Of a DNA stretch of 41,211 nt, positions 1 to 10,434 are shown piece after piece (positions within the stretch are counted from its first letter, which is position 1; each line of letters opens with the position of its first letter). The DNA is from Thermomicrobiales bacterium. GTDB taxonomy: Bacteria > Chloroflexota > Chloroflexia > Thermomicrobiales > CADCWN01. The position numbers and the translations under genes were made by a program. The notes beneath the pieces are model-generated. The model was given only the letters and a program-made list of their open reading frames with translations, did no database searches and had not been told where the DNA came from. The stretch covers positions 6,516 through 47,726 of the forward strand of contig JAUJMV010000003.1 in the NCBI GenBank assembly GCA_030446685.1, given 5' to 3'.

Positions 1-484
1 TCCAGCGCGCCGTTGTTGATCGACACGCTGACCGGCGAGAGTTTGACGCTGGCCGCGCCGTTGCTGATCTCGATCCCGGTGGCGTCGCAGACGAGCTTGA
101 GCGGCGTCGGGACCGCGGGCGGCCCGACCTCCAGCGTGAAGCCGCCGGCGCCGGGGAGATCGCTGAGGGTGAGGGTGATGCCGTCGGTCTTCAGCACCTT
201 CATCTCCGCCAGCGCCGGCAGCGCCGGAACTTCGCCCACCCCCCAGAAGCAGCCGCTGTAGATCGGATAGTCGGGGTCGCCGCCCTCGAACTCGACCCAG
301 ATGTTGGCCCCGCGCGGCGGGACGGTGAAGAAGCCGACCCCCGGCCCGGCGTAGGGCGCGCAGGGCATCGCCCAACTGAGCGTGCCCTCGCCCAGGATGG
401 CCGGCACGCTGACCTGGACCCGGCCCAGTTGCAGCGGGTCGAGGTTGTTCTCCACCTTGCCGCGGTACTTGCCGTAGTAGCGGG

Positions 485-488
<4 letters not shown>
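1..488 (-). CDS. gpV/gp5-like baseplate spike protein (OB-fold), partial
   Basis: The first 162 residues of a protein that runs off the left edge. It opens MTRYYGKYRGKV, followed by NNLDPLQLGRVQVSVP and GANIWVEFEGGDPDYPIYSG. This is the pattern of the phage baseplate V / gp5 N-terminal OB fold that seats the spike in contractile tails. Its ATG overlaps the stop of the upstream gpD-like gene (ATGA at 485-488), so the two are translationally coupled. In Afp/PVC systems the gpD-like and gp5-like parts form one VgrG-like protein (Afp8/Pvc8); here they are two genes. The C-terminal part, where a beta-helix spike would lie, is outside the window. Family assignment is strong; the full architecture is unseen. 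Confidence 0.85.
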
Positions 489-1624
<1,136 letters not shown>

Positions 1625-1633
1625 GCATCTCCC

Positions 1634-1773
1634 GTGGCGCGTGGGGCGTGGCGCGTGGAGCGAAGGACGCCGTACAGACTCTCCTGCCTCCTCATCATGC
1701 CTGCCTCTCCGTCATGGCCGGGCTTTTCGCTCTTCGCCCTTCGTTCCACGCTCCACGCTCCACGCTCTACGCC
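1634..1773. repeat. Heptamer inverted-repeat element, copy 1
   Basis: The gap between the LysM gene and the gpD-like gene is built from GCGTGGA/GCTCCAC-type heptamers. The left arm (1634-1666) and right arm (about 1738-1773) are complementary and could fold into a long imperfect hairpin in the transcript. The TAG stop of the LysM gene lies inside the outer end of the right arm. Two related copies lie at 14124-14221 and 15778-15872, always just after the stop codon of the upstream eCIS gene. A role in transcript processing or attenuation is inference. Confidence 0.7.
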
Positions 1774-2057
1774 TGCGGCACCGGGACGCGCAGCGCGCGG
1801 CCCAGTTCGGCGAGCAGATCGGGCGGGTTGAGGGTGTCGTTGGCGTCGCAGATGCGCCAGAACTGCTCCGGATCGCCGATCGTGCGCGCGGCGATCAGGT
1901 CCAGCCGGTCCCCCTCGGTCACGGCGACCTCCACCAGCAGCGGCAGCGTCTCCCCCCGCGGCAGGAACCGGCGGCGGGTGTAGGCGACCTCGCGCCCATC
2001 GGGCATGGTGTGGGTCGCGGTCTCCAGGGCGAAATAGCGGCTGGTCGGCTCGAACAT
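1767..2057 (-). CDS. LysM-domain eCIS baseplate protein (Afp7 C-terminal half)
   Basis: 96 residues from the ATG at 2057, chosen because AGGAGGTG sits directly before it with ideal spacing. Longer in-frame starts would run through low-complexity sequence. Residues about 40-90 are a LysM-like fold: an EVAVTEGDRLDLIAART strand-turn-helix, then GDPEQFWRICDANDTLNPPDL and LGRALRVPVP. In contractile injection systems this domain follows the CIS tube-type domain in Afp7/Pvc7 and helps join tube and baseplate; it is not expected to act as a peptidoglycan binder. Here it is a separate gene just downstream of the tube-domain gene (2113-2814). Confidence 0.87.
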   Translation of the reverse strand: MFEPTSRYFALETATHTMPDGREVAYTRRRFLPRGETLPLLVEVAVTEGDRLDLIAARTIGDPEQFWRICDANDTLNPPDLLAELGRALRVPVPQA

Positions 2058-2112
2058 GGCACCTCCTGCGGGTCGCGCGCGGCCACTCCCGCGCGACATC
2101 GTCCCTCTCGTC

Positions 2113-2814
2113 TCACCCGGCGCCGCCCCCGGCCCCCGCGCCGACCGAGGCGGTGGCGGAGCCGAGCAGCCCGCCGATGCCGGCGACGCTGCCGATCGTC
2201 GCCATCCCCTCCTTGATCACCTGGTGGGCCAGGAAGACGCCGAAGCCGGGGTGGGTCAGCGGCAGGTCGTTGTAGCTGAGCACGCGCAGGCCGAGCCCCA
2301 CCCTGGCGCGGATCGGGTTGAGGTTGACGTCGTAGGCCTCCTCCGCGACGCTGAACTGGGTGAGGCGCACCGGCAGGACCCGCTTCGGCCCCCAGATGAA
2401 GAGGGTGAAGGGGGCGGTCGGGGGGATGATCTCGGTCGTGCCGAGCGCCAGCAGGGCGGTGTTGGCGATCACCAGGGCGCTCTTCGGGTAGATCAGCATC
2501 TCCAGCGCCGAGAGCTGGGGATAGACGCCGAGGCTGGTGGCGAGGGCGTCGCCCCGCTCCAACTGGTCGGTGGCGTCGATCTCGATGTCGAGGCGGATGT
2601 CCTCGGTCGGCGCGCCCCGCAGCCGCAGCGCCTCCGAGCGGTCGCCCCCCTGCTCGCCCTGCCCCCCCCGGCTGCCGGCCGCCTGCGCCTGCAGGGTGCG
2701 GGTGAGCGTGTCCGGGTTGTACTGGAAGACGATCACGCTCGCCAGCGGGTTGAAGAGGTCGATCCCCACGATCGCGCCCTTGAGCAGCCGCGGGGAGCCG
2801 GGAAAGGTCGTCAT
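2113..2814 (-). CDS. CIS tube-domain baseplate protein (Afp7 N-terminal half)
   Basis: 233 residues. The opening (GAIVGIDLFNPLASVIVFQYNP, then DTLTRTL) is the hallmark of the contractile injection system tube/baseplate N-terminal family (CIS_tube, Afp7-like), which follows a gp19/tube-like beta fold. Further family signs are QLSALEMLIYPKS, IIPPTAPFTLFIWGPKRVLPVRLT and VNPIRARVGLGLRVL-like text near residues 160-185. It starts with an ATGA overlap on the preceding 94-aa gene. The tail is Ala/Gly-rich (residues about 205-233). It ends 55 nt before the LysM gene; together the two reconstruct one Afp7-type protein. Confidence 0.87.
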   Translation of the reverse strand: MTTFPGSPRLLKGAIVGIDLFNPLASVIVFQYNPDTLTRTLQAQAAGSRGGQGEQGGDRSEALRLRGAPTEDIRLDIEIDATDQLERGDALATSLGVYPQLSALEMLIYPKSALVIANTALLALGTTEIIPPTAPFTLFIWGPKRVLPVRLTQFSVAEEAYDVNLNPIRARVGLGLRVLSYNDLPLTHPGFGVFLAHQVIKEGMATIGSVAGIGGLLGSATASVGAGAGGGAG

Positions 2815-3095
2815 CGGTCACGTCCTTGCCGGGGGGCCGCGGTGGGGCCATCCGGCCCCTGCCGCCCCCGCCCCGGCGTCTCGATCGCGTCCAGCACGTA
2901 TTCGCGGCCGTTCCAGTGGTAGACGGCGCCGCGCGCCGCGAGCTGCCGCTTGAGGTCGGCGATGCGCGCGTTCGCCTCGCCGGTGCTCTTCAGGCGCGGG
3001 TCCGCCGCGTAGGTCGTCCCGGCGGTCTGCTCCCAGTGGTTCAGGGACGCCAGCAACTGGCGGATGGCGTCGGGGTCGCCGGTCGGATTGTCCAT
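2811..3095 (-). CDS. Small hypothetical eCIS-operon protein (94 aa)
   Basis: A 94-residue basic protein. Its ATG at 3095 has GGAGG upstream, and its stop overlaps the ATG of the tube-domain gene (ATGA). A helical first half (DAIRQLLASLNHWEQ, ARIADLKRQLAARG) is followed by YHWNGREYVLDAIE and a Gly/Pro/Arg-rich tail. I do not recognise the family. Its place in the coupled operon, between a candidate cargo gene and the baseplate genes, suggests a small structural or assembly factor, but this is inference. The overlap with its neighbour makes the reading frame itself credible. Confidence 0.7.
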   Translation of the reverse strand: MDNPTGDPDAIRQLLASLNHWEQTAGTTYAADPRLKSTGEANARIADLKRQLAARGAVYHWNGREYVLDAIETPGRGRQGPDGPTAAPRQGRDR

Positions 3096-3133
3096 GCGCT
3101 CGCCTCCGTCCTGTCGCGCGCCGCCGGGCGGCG

Positions 3134-4114
3134 CTAGATGGCGGGGTGGGTGAACGCCCCGGTCCTTGGGTCCACGACGACCGAGTATTGCCAGGGCCGC
3201 TCGGCGATCGCGGTGGCGCCGCCGATCGTCCCGCTGGTGGTCGCCGGGAGATCGCTGAGTTTGTAGAGCCCGATGCGGAAGTTCAGGGCGTAGACCGCGC
3301 CGAGTTCGGTGCTGAGCGCCGGGCCGGGGCTGTCGGTGGCGTAGAAGCCGGAGGGCGTCGTCCGGTAGTTCCAGCGCCCGCTCGCGTCGCTCCAGTAGAT
3401 CGGGTCGGCGTCGACCGAATCGACCACCCAGGACGAGTAGTTGGCGTCCACCACCGACCCGTACATCTTCGCCTTGAAGTAGGTGCCCGAGCCGTCCTTC
3501 ATCGACCCCTTGACCCAGTTGACCAGCGCGTAATCGGTCGCCTTGTGCCCCGCCGGGATGGTCACGTCGAACTGGACGTTCTTGCGTGACTCGGTCGCGT
3601 TGTCGCTGTAGGTGTCGTTGGAGAGCGCGAGCGATGGCGTGCCGGCGGCGCGGGCGCCCGGGCCGGAGGCGGCGTTGCCGATCAGCCCGCCCGCCAGCCC
3701 GCCGATCCCCGCGCCGATCAGCGCGCCCACCGGGCCGCCCACCAGGCCCCCGACGACAGCGCCGAGCGCCCCGCCGATCCCGCCGCCGACCAGCGCGCCG
3801 GTGGTGTCCGTGCGCTTCAGCCGCGAACCGGGCGCGGCCCCGATGTCGTCGCCCGGAAACGCCTCCCCGCGCTTGCCCCCCGCGGGCGCCGGACGCCGGC
3901 CGAGGCGCGCGGCCGCCCCGCCTTCCCCGGCGGCGGTATGCACGCGCACGCGGCCGAAGTCGTGCCCGAGACGCGCGGCCGCGGGGGGCGGGAATCCCGC
4001 TCGCGGGGCGGGCGTGCAGCCGCGGGGGGGGCGTCGCCGCAGCGGGACTTGCCCCGCCCGGCTGAAGGATGAAGCGGCCACGGGCCTGCGCTCCGGTTGC
4101 GCCCACGTCGTCAT
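3134..4114 (-). CDS. Candidate eCIS cargo: decayed eCIScore, glycine zipper, unknown C-terminal domain
   Basis: 326 residues in three parts. Residues about 48-95 carry a partial eCIScore (DUF4157) signature: GHDFGRVRVHTAAGEGGAAA, then PGDDIG where normal members have VGRDIVFG. The HExxH helix is absent. Residues about 103-150 are an almost unbroken Gly/Ala/Val/Leu/Ile glycine-zipper segment (TGALVGGGIGGALG and on), able to span or insert in a membrane. Residues about 160-326 are a soluble, probably beta-rich domain with many Tyr/Trp/Asp/Ser (GTYFKAKMYGS, SSWVVDSVDADPIYW). I do not recognise that domain. The position in the cargo block and the eCIScore remnant suggest a delivered protein that may act on membranes; this is inference. 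Confidence 0.75.
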   Translation of the reverse strand: MTTWAQPERRPVAASSFSRAGQVPLRRRPPRGCTPAPRAGFPPPAAARLGHDFGRVRVHTAAGEGGAAARLGRRPAPAGGKRGEAFPGDDIGAAPGSRLKRTDTTGALVGGGIGGALGAVVGGLVGGPVGALIGAGIGGLAGGLIGNAASGPGARAAGTPSLALSNDTYSDNATESRKNVQFDVTIPAGHKATDYALVNWVKGSMKDGSGTYFKAKMYGSVVDANYSSWVVDSVDADPIYWSDASGRWNYRTTPSGFYATDSPGPALSTELGAVYALNFRIGLYKLSDLPATTSGTIGGATAIAERPWQYSVVVDPRTGAFTHPAI

Positions 4115-4160
4115 CGGTCAACTCCCACAGCCATCGGCCATGTCGGCAATGGCGCCGCCC

Positions 4161-6164
4161 CTAGAACGTGTATCCGCCGGTGATCAGGAGGCCGGTCGGC
4201 ACGCGCACCGTGTTCGGCTCGTTCGATTCGCCGAGCAGGCCGGCGCGCCCCTCCGGGATGGCGCCGGCCCCGCCCATGATTTGGGCGCCCAGGAAGCGCG
4301 GCCCCCAGTTGCCCTTCAGTTGCAGCCCCCAGAGCAGCGGCGAGTTGGGGTCCCACCAGTCGAGGCGGTGGAGCGAGCCGGACAGATCGATCTTGAAGGC
4401 CGGGAGCCCGCCCGGCGCGCTGTCGCCCAGATAGGTGTAGGAGAGGTCGCCGCGGAGGTCCGACAGATCGAACGACTCGCCGGAGCCGGTCACGAACGAG
4501 AGGGCGGCGCCGACGCCGAGCTTGTGCCGCGTGCCGAACTCCAGGTTGGTGAAAGGCGTGAACCGGGCGGCGTGGCCCGCAGCCGGCGCCCCGGCGGCGC
4601 GGCCCGGCGCGAGGATGTCGGTCTCTTTCCAGTCGACGTAGGTGGCGGTGAAGCCGAGCCGCTTGACCGGCGCGCCCTGCGGGCCGCTGTAGCCGAACCC
4701 GCCCTTCAGGAACCAGGAGGTCACCTCCCGCGCCTGCGTGCCGTCGAGCCGCGCGCCTCCCTCCAGGAGGCCCAGATAGCCCTTCGTGCCGAAGAGGGCG
4801 CCGCCCTTGATCTGCTCATACGGCAGCTTGCCGGCCCCCGCCAGGGTCGCGGTCGGATCGAGCTTGTCGTAGCTGAACCAGAGGCTGGTCTGCCAATACT
4901 TGTGCAGGTCGTCGAGTTCCTCCGCGCGGGGGCGATCGCTGAGGGCGAGGCTGAGCACCTTCGGCAGGTTGAGCGCGAACCCGACCGCAGTCGCCCCGCC
5001 CGGCTCCCCGATGCCCGCGCTCGTCTCCGCGGTGAGGCCGGCGGGCGGGGCGCCGCCCGCGAAGGGCGCCGCGGCGAAGGCCGGGTGGGTCTTCATCTGG
5101 AGCGGCCCGACATCGAAGAAGTCCGGGGCTTTCAGTTGGTCGGTGAGGATGAGCCCGACGAGTCCTTTCAGGAGGGCGAAGTGCCTGCTCCCCGCCGTCT
5201 CGGCCAGTTCGCCCCGCGGTTCGGACGGCTCCGACCCGGCGGTGGCGGAGACCACCCCCTGCGCCACCAGGAGCAGGGCGGCCACGCTGGCGGCGTGGGA
5301 CTTCAGGCGCGACATGAACAGGTCGGAGGCGAAGTAGGCGTCGAGGCGCAGGCCGGCGAGGCGGCTGAGGCCGTCCAGGACCACGCTCTTGCTGGGCGTC
5401 AGCGGCCCGAGCGCGTCGAGGTAGGTCAGCGTCGCCGAGAGGCCCTGCTCGCCGCCGGTCCCGCCGAGCGCGAGGCCGATCGCGCTGGCCCAGGCGAAGA
5501 AAGCCGCCGACTCGGTCCCGGTGAGCGCGAACGCCTTGCGCTCTTCCTCGGTCAGCTCCTTGAGGATGACATCCTTCCAGATGTCGACCAGCAGCGGATA
5601 GGCGGCCAGGTCTTTCCAGGTCCACTTCAGCGCGGCCGGTGGGCGCGCGGGTCCGGCGGCCGGCGCGGACGTGGGCGTGGGGGTGGGGGCGGGCGCGGGC
5701 GCGGCCGGATCGGCGTCCCGGGCCAGGCGCGGGTTGGCTGACTGGGCCTGCCGACCCTGCTGGACGACGTGCGCCAGTTCGTGGGCCAGCAGCCGCCGGC
5801 CCGCCGCCGTCTCCGGCGCGTAGCGCCCGGCCCCGAAGACGATATCCCGGCCCACGGTGAAGGCCCGCGCCCGCACAGCCCGCGCCGCCTCGGCCGCCCC
5901 GGCGCCGGTGTGGATGCGCACCTGGCCGAAGTCGTGCCCGAAGCGCGGCTCCAGGTAGGCGCGCGCGGCGGTGTCGAGCGGCCGACCGCGTGAGCGCAGG
6001 GCGTCGTGGACGATCGGGGGCGCGGTCGCCACGGTGGACGCACCGTCGGCTTGCAGTGCCATACCCGCCCGTTGGGCGCGGGCGCGCGTGAGCAACCTCG
6101 CCCCGCCCTGACCAGGCAGGGTCGGGGGTGGACGGTGCTGCCGGGCCGGCACTCGCGCGCTCAT
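4161..6164 (-). CDS. eCIScore (DUF4157) protein with large beta-rich C-terminal domain
   Basis: 667 residues. Residues about 50-140 are a full eCIScore domain: RSRGRPLDTAARAYLEPRFG, HDFGQVRIHT, VGRDIVFGAGRYAPETAAGR and LLAHELAHVVQQG, with HExxH at H128-H132. eCIScore marks many proteins of injection-system loci; it is zincin-like, but cargo association rather than proteolysis is its established link. A Pro/Ala/Thr linker (about 150-175) follows. The rest is not a family I know. Its last 250 residues alternate polar and hydrophobic or aromatic residues in strand-length blocks and end in ITGGYTF with a terminal Phe, like an outer-membrane beta-barrel. A start at 6164 is supported by GAGGT upstream. 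It lies 46 nt before the next cargo candidate. Confidence 0.85.
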   Translation of the reverse strand: MSARVPARQHRPPPTLPGQGGARLLTRARAQRAGMALQADGASTVATAPPIVHDALRSRGRPLDTAARAYLEPRFGHDFGQVRIHTGAGAAEAARAVRARAFTVGRDIVFGAGRYAPETAAGRRLLAHELAHVVQQGRQAQSANPRLARDADPAAPAPAPTPTPTSAPAAGPARPPAALKWTWKDLAAYPLLVDIWKDVILKELTEEERKAFALTGTESAAFFAWASAIGLALGGTGGEQGLSATLTYLDALGPLTPSKSVVLDGLSRLAGLRLDAYFASDLFMSRLKSHAASVAALLLVAQGVVSATAGSEPSEPRGELAETAGSRHFALLKGLVGLILTDQLKAPDFFDVGPLQMKTHPAFAAAPFAGGAPPAGLTAETSAGIGEPGGATAVGFALNLPKVLSLALSDRPRAEELDDLHKYWQTSLWFSYDKLDPTATLAGAGKLPYEQIKGGALFGTKGYLGLLEGGARLDGTQAREVTSWFLKGGFGYSGPQGAPVKRLGFTATYVDWKETDILAPGRAAGAPAAGHAARFTPFTNLEFGTRHKLGVGAALSFVTGSGESFDLSDLRGDLSYTYLGDSAPGGLPAFKIDLSGSLHRLDWWDPNSPLLWGLQLKGNWGPRFLGAQIMGGAGAIPEGRAGLLGESNEPNTVRVPTGLLITGGYTF

Positions 6165-6283
6165 GTGACCTCACTCGGATGGCGCTCGTTCTTCCCCATC
6201 CTCGGCATCTCCGCACATCCCCGCCGCGTCGCGACCCGCGGCCGACGTCGCCGGCGATCGGGCCGCCTCATTGGACGGCGGGC

Positions 6284-6601
6284 TCAGGTGGCATCCTGCA
6301 GGGACACCACCCATTCGATCGCCGGTGGCGTCCGCACGATCAGCAACCGGCGCGGTTCACCGGCGACCTGCCGCAGTTGCGCCGAGGGCTTGTCGACGCG
6401 CATCTTGGCGCTCCGCCTGGTGGCGGGGACGCGCAGCGTCCCACCCGCGCCCGCCAGCGTTACCTGTCCGCGCTCTTCGTCCACGCCCACCTCGTACTCG
6501 CCGGCCGGCAACCGATTGCCGGCGACCTGGGCGGGAGTCGCCAGGTGTATCCGCACCGTCGCTCCTCTCGTCACCGTCACCGCTCCTGACCGGGCGCTCA
6601 T
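6284..6601 (-). CDS. Small beta-rich hypothetical protein coupled to the eCIScore/cysteine-hydrolase gene
   Basis: 105 residues. Its ATG overlaps the stop of the upstream eCIScore gene by one base (TAATG at 6599-6603), so the two are translationally coupled. The sequence is short strands throughout: VRIHLATPAQVAGNRLPAGEYEV, then GQVTLAGAGGTLRVPA, and LLIVRTPPAIEWVVSL. The LPAGEY turn recalls small beta-sandwich domains. No signal peptide, membrane segment or catalytic motif is visible. The tight coupling to one specific cargo candidate fits a chaperone, loading partner or immunity protein, but nothing in the sequence proves a role. 119 nt with no recognised feature follow before the next gene. 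Confidence 0.7.
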   Translation of the reverse strand: MSARSGAVTVTRGATVRIHLATPAQVAGNRLPAGEYEVGVDEERGQVTLAGAGGTLRVPATRRSAKMRVDKPSAQLRQVAGEPRRLLIVRTPPAIEWVVSLQDAT

Positions 6602-8112
6602 TACAGGATGTCGCCGAGCAGCGCGCCGCCCACCGCGCCGAACAGCCCGCCCAGGAGGCCCCCGACGATCGTGCCGACCGGCCCCAACAGGGAGCCCAGT
6701 GCCGCGCCACCGGCGATGCCGGCCAGCCCGCCGAGGAGGGCACCCGTCTTCGGGTGTCCTTCCGCCCGATCCTTCGCCACCCCCTCGTACAAGGCGTTGG
6801 GGTTATGGACCGCCAGGGTTGTGCTGGAGGGCGGGGTCACGCCGGCCGCCTTCGCCACGTCGATGGCGAACGTCGTGCAGTTATAGGTGAACAGGTTGTA
6901 CCCGGGCCTGGCGGCGCAGACCGAATGGGCATGCCCGAGCGCCCGGTCGTAGTTCGGCTCGGTGAGCGTGTATTCCTTGGCGATGTAGTCCGTCGCGTTC
7001 GGCGGGTCGTGCGCGGTGTCGGGGTGATGCACGCACCCCGCAACCGTGTTGAATGGTTTGCTCCTATCGAAACCGGTCTGCGGCCAGAAGCCGTAGCTGT
7101 ACCGCGTCCCGACATCGTCCTGCATCTTGACCCAGGTGTGTCCCACGTTGCCGGTGAGGAGTCGCCCGAGCCCCTCCTGCTCTCTGTCCACGGCGATCGT
7201 CAGCTTCCAGGAGGACGGGGCGCCGGCCCCCGCCACATCCGGCAGGGCGCAGGTGGCGGGCGCGGCGCAGTCCGTCGCCGCGACGCGGGAGAGTCGGGGC
7301 TGGGTGTTCCCGTACCCCTGTTGCGTCACATGGGTCAACTCATGCGCGAGCAGGCGCTGTCCCGCCGCCGTGCCGGGTGCGTACTGGCCCACCGCGAAGA
7401 CGATATCCTGGCCGACCGCGTAGGCAAGCGCGTTTACCGCCCGCGCGGATGCGTCCGCGCGGGCATCGGCATGGACGCGCACCCGGCTGAAATCATGCCC
7501 AGGCCGGGGCGCGAACGCGGCGCCTGGATCCGACGGCTGGGGCCGGTCGCCGCCTCGCGGCGCTTCGCCCGCCCGCGCCACACCCGGTGGGGTCGCCGCG
7601 GCGGCCCCGCCGTCGGCGCGCGCGCGCAGCACCCCGCCCGGCGCCGGGGCGGCCCGCCCCGGCGCGGCGGCCTGGTCGCCCGGCCCGGCCCATGGCGAGC
7701 CAGGCAGCGCCTGCATCACCCGCTCGGCGACCTGCTCGGCCTCCCGCTCGTCGGCATCCCCGGCCTGGCCGATCGCCAGGCTGGCTCGCGGCACGACCGG
7801 CCGCGTGCCCCCAACCGGCGCGCGGCCGAGGCTCCGATCGAAGCGCGCTTCCATCGCGGCGCGCGTGGCCGGATCGAGCGGCTGCCCCGGTGATCGCAGC
7901 ACCTCGTGGACGAGCGGCGGCGCGATCGGGAGCGCGCCTCGGGTCCGGGATCGCGCCTGCCGGGCGCGGCAGGCGGCGCACTCCCCGTCCAGGCCGGGGC
8001 TGCCGCCGCAGGCACAGCGGCGGCGCAGCAGCCGGGCGCCGGCCGGGGTGGAAGTCGTCGTGGGAGCCGGTCGCGGGCGTGCCCGTTCCGCGGACGGCGT
8101 AAGCGCGCTCAT
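6601..8112 (-). CDS. eCIScore protein with papain-like (permuted NlpC/P60-type) domain and glycine-zipper tail
   Basis: 503 residues. Order: a Cys pair motif CAC...CAAC (C33, C35, C45, C48), common before eCIScore domains and possibly metal binding; the first eCIScore piece (LDPATRAAMEARFD); a spacer with GDADEREAEQVAERVM; the second piece (HDFSRVRVHAD, AVGQDIVFAVGQYAPGT) with HELTH at H257-H261. Then comes a domain with GHTWVKM (H325), RYSYGFWP, and YNLFTYNCTTFA (C412). His before a Cys at the head of a helix is the order of circularly permuted papain-like hydrolases such as the LRAT/YiiX/NlpC-P60 clan. The last about 45 residues are a glycine zipper (TGALLGGLAGIAGG and on). The start overlaps the previous stop (ATGA). 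Strong cargo candidate; substrate unknown. Confidence 0.85.
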   Translation of the reverse strand: MSALTPSAERARPRPAPTTTSTPAGARLLRRRCACGGSPGLDGECAACRARQARSRTRGALPIAPPLVHEVLRSPGQPLDPATRAAMEARFDRSLGRAPVGGTRPVVPRASLAIGQAGDADEREAEQVAERVMQALPGSPWAGPGDQAAAPGRAAPAPGGVLRARADGGAAAATPPGVARAGEAPRGGDRPQPSDPGAAFAPRPGHDFSRVRVHADARADASARAVNALAYAVGQDIVFAVGQYAPGTAAGQRLLAHELTHVTQQGYGNTQPRLSRVAATDCAAPATCALPDVAGAGAPSSWKLTIAVDREQEGLGRLLTGNVGHTWVKMQDDVGTRYSYGFWPQTGFDRSKPFNTVAGCVHHPDTAHDPPNATDYIAKEYTLTEPNYDRALGHAHSVCAARPGYNLFTYNCTTFAIDVAKAAGVTPPSSTTLAVHNPNALYEGVAKDRAEGHPKTGALLGGLAGIAGGAALGSLLGPVGTIVGGLLGGLFGAVGGALLGDIL

Positions 8113-8437
8113 CCCTTCAGTCCTCCGTAGACCGCCCGCGCCACCCGCGCGCCGATCGCCTCCGCCCCCGCCCCCGGCGCGACCGCGAACGACCCGCCGT
8201 CGTGCCGGGACAGGTCCGCCCCGCGCGCTAGCCCCGTCGGCAGCCCGCGCTCCACGAGGAGCCGCGCCAGTTCGCGCTCCACCGCCTCGCCGATCCGGTG
8301 GCGGTCGCCCGGTGCGAAGCCGTGCAGCACCAGCTCCTCGATCCGCAACTCGATTGCGGGCGGCAACGCCCCGCGCGCCCCGTACTCGTCGCTCGTCGCT
8401 CCCTTCGCTCCGCTCAGGGCGGGCTGTCGCTCGTCGT

Positions 8438-8441
<4 letters not shown>
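8109..8441 (-). CDS. Small conserved-type eCIS protein next to the ATPase (110 aa)
   Basis: 110 residues, ATGA-overlapping both the ATPase gene before it and the eCIScore gene after it. The core is a helical block, IEELVLHGFAPGDRHRIG, then EAVERELARLLVERGLP, followed by a Gly/Ala-rich end. Short proteins of this type often follow the AAA+ ATPase gene in eCIS loci, but no function is known to me. The first about 25 residues are encoded by repeat-like DNA (TCGCTCGTCG twice, around 8384-8440), so the N-terminus may be poorly conserved. Nothing suggests an enzyme. Confidence 0.75.

Positions 8442-10430
<1,989 letters not shown>

Positions 10431-10434
<4 letters not shown>

Noticed and set aside
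3612..5741. Long open frame (709 codons) on the plus strand
   Set aside because: It lies wholly opposite the eCIScore genes, is made of Arg/Ala/Gly/Pro, has no domain motifs, and reflects the high-GC codon pattern of the minus strand.
4161..8112. Calling the HExxH eCIScore domains active proteases
   Set aside because: The motif is present, but the family is known as a marker of eCIS-associated proteins. Activity cannot be claimed from sequence, and one neighbour lacks the motif.
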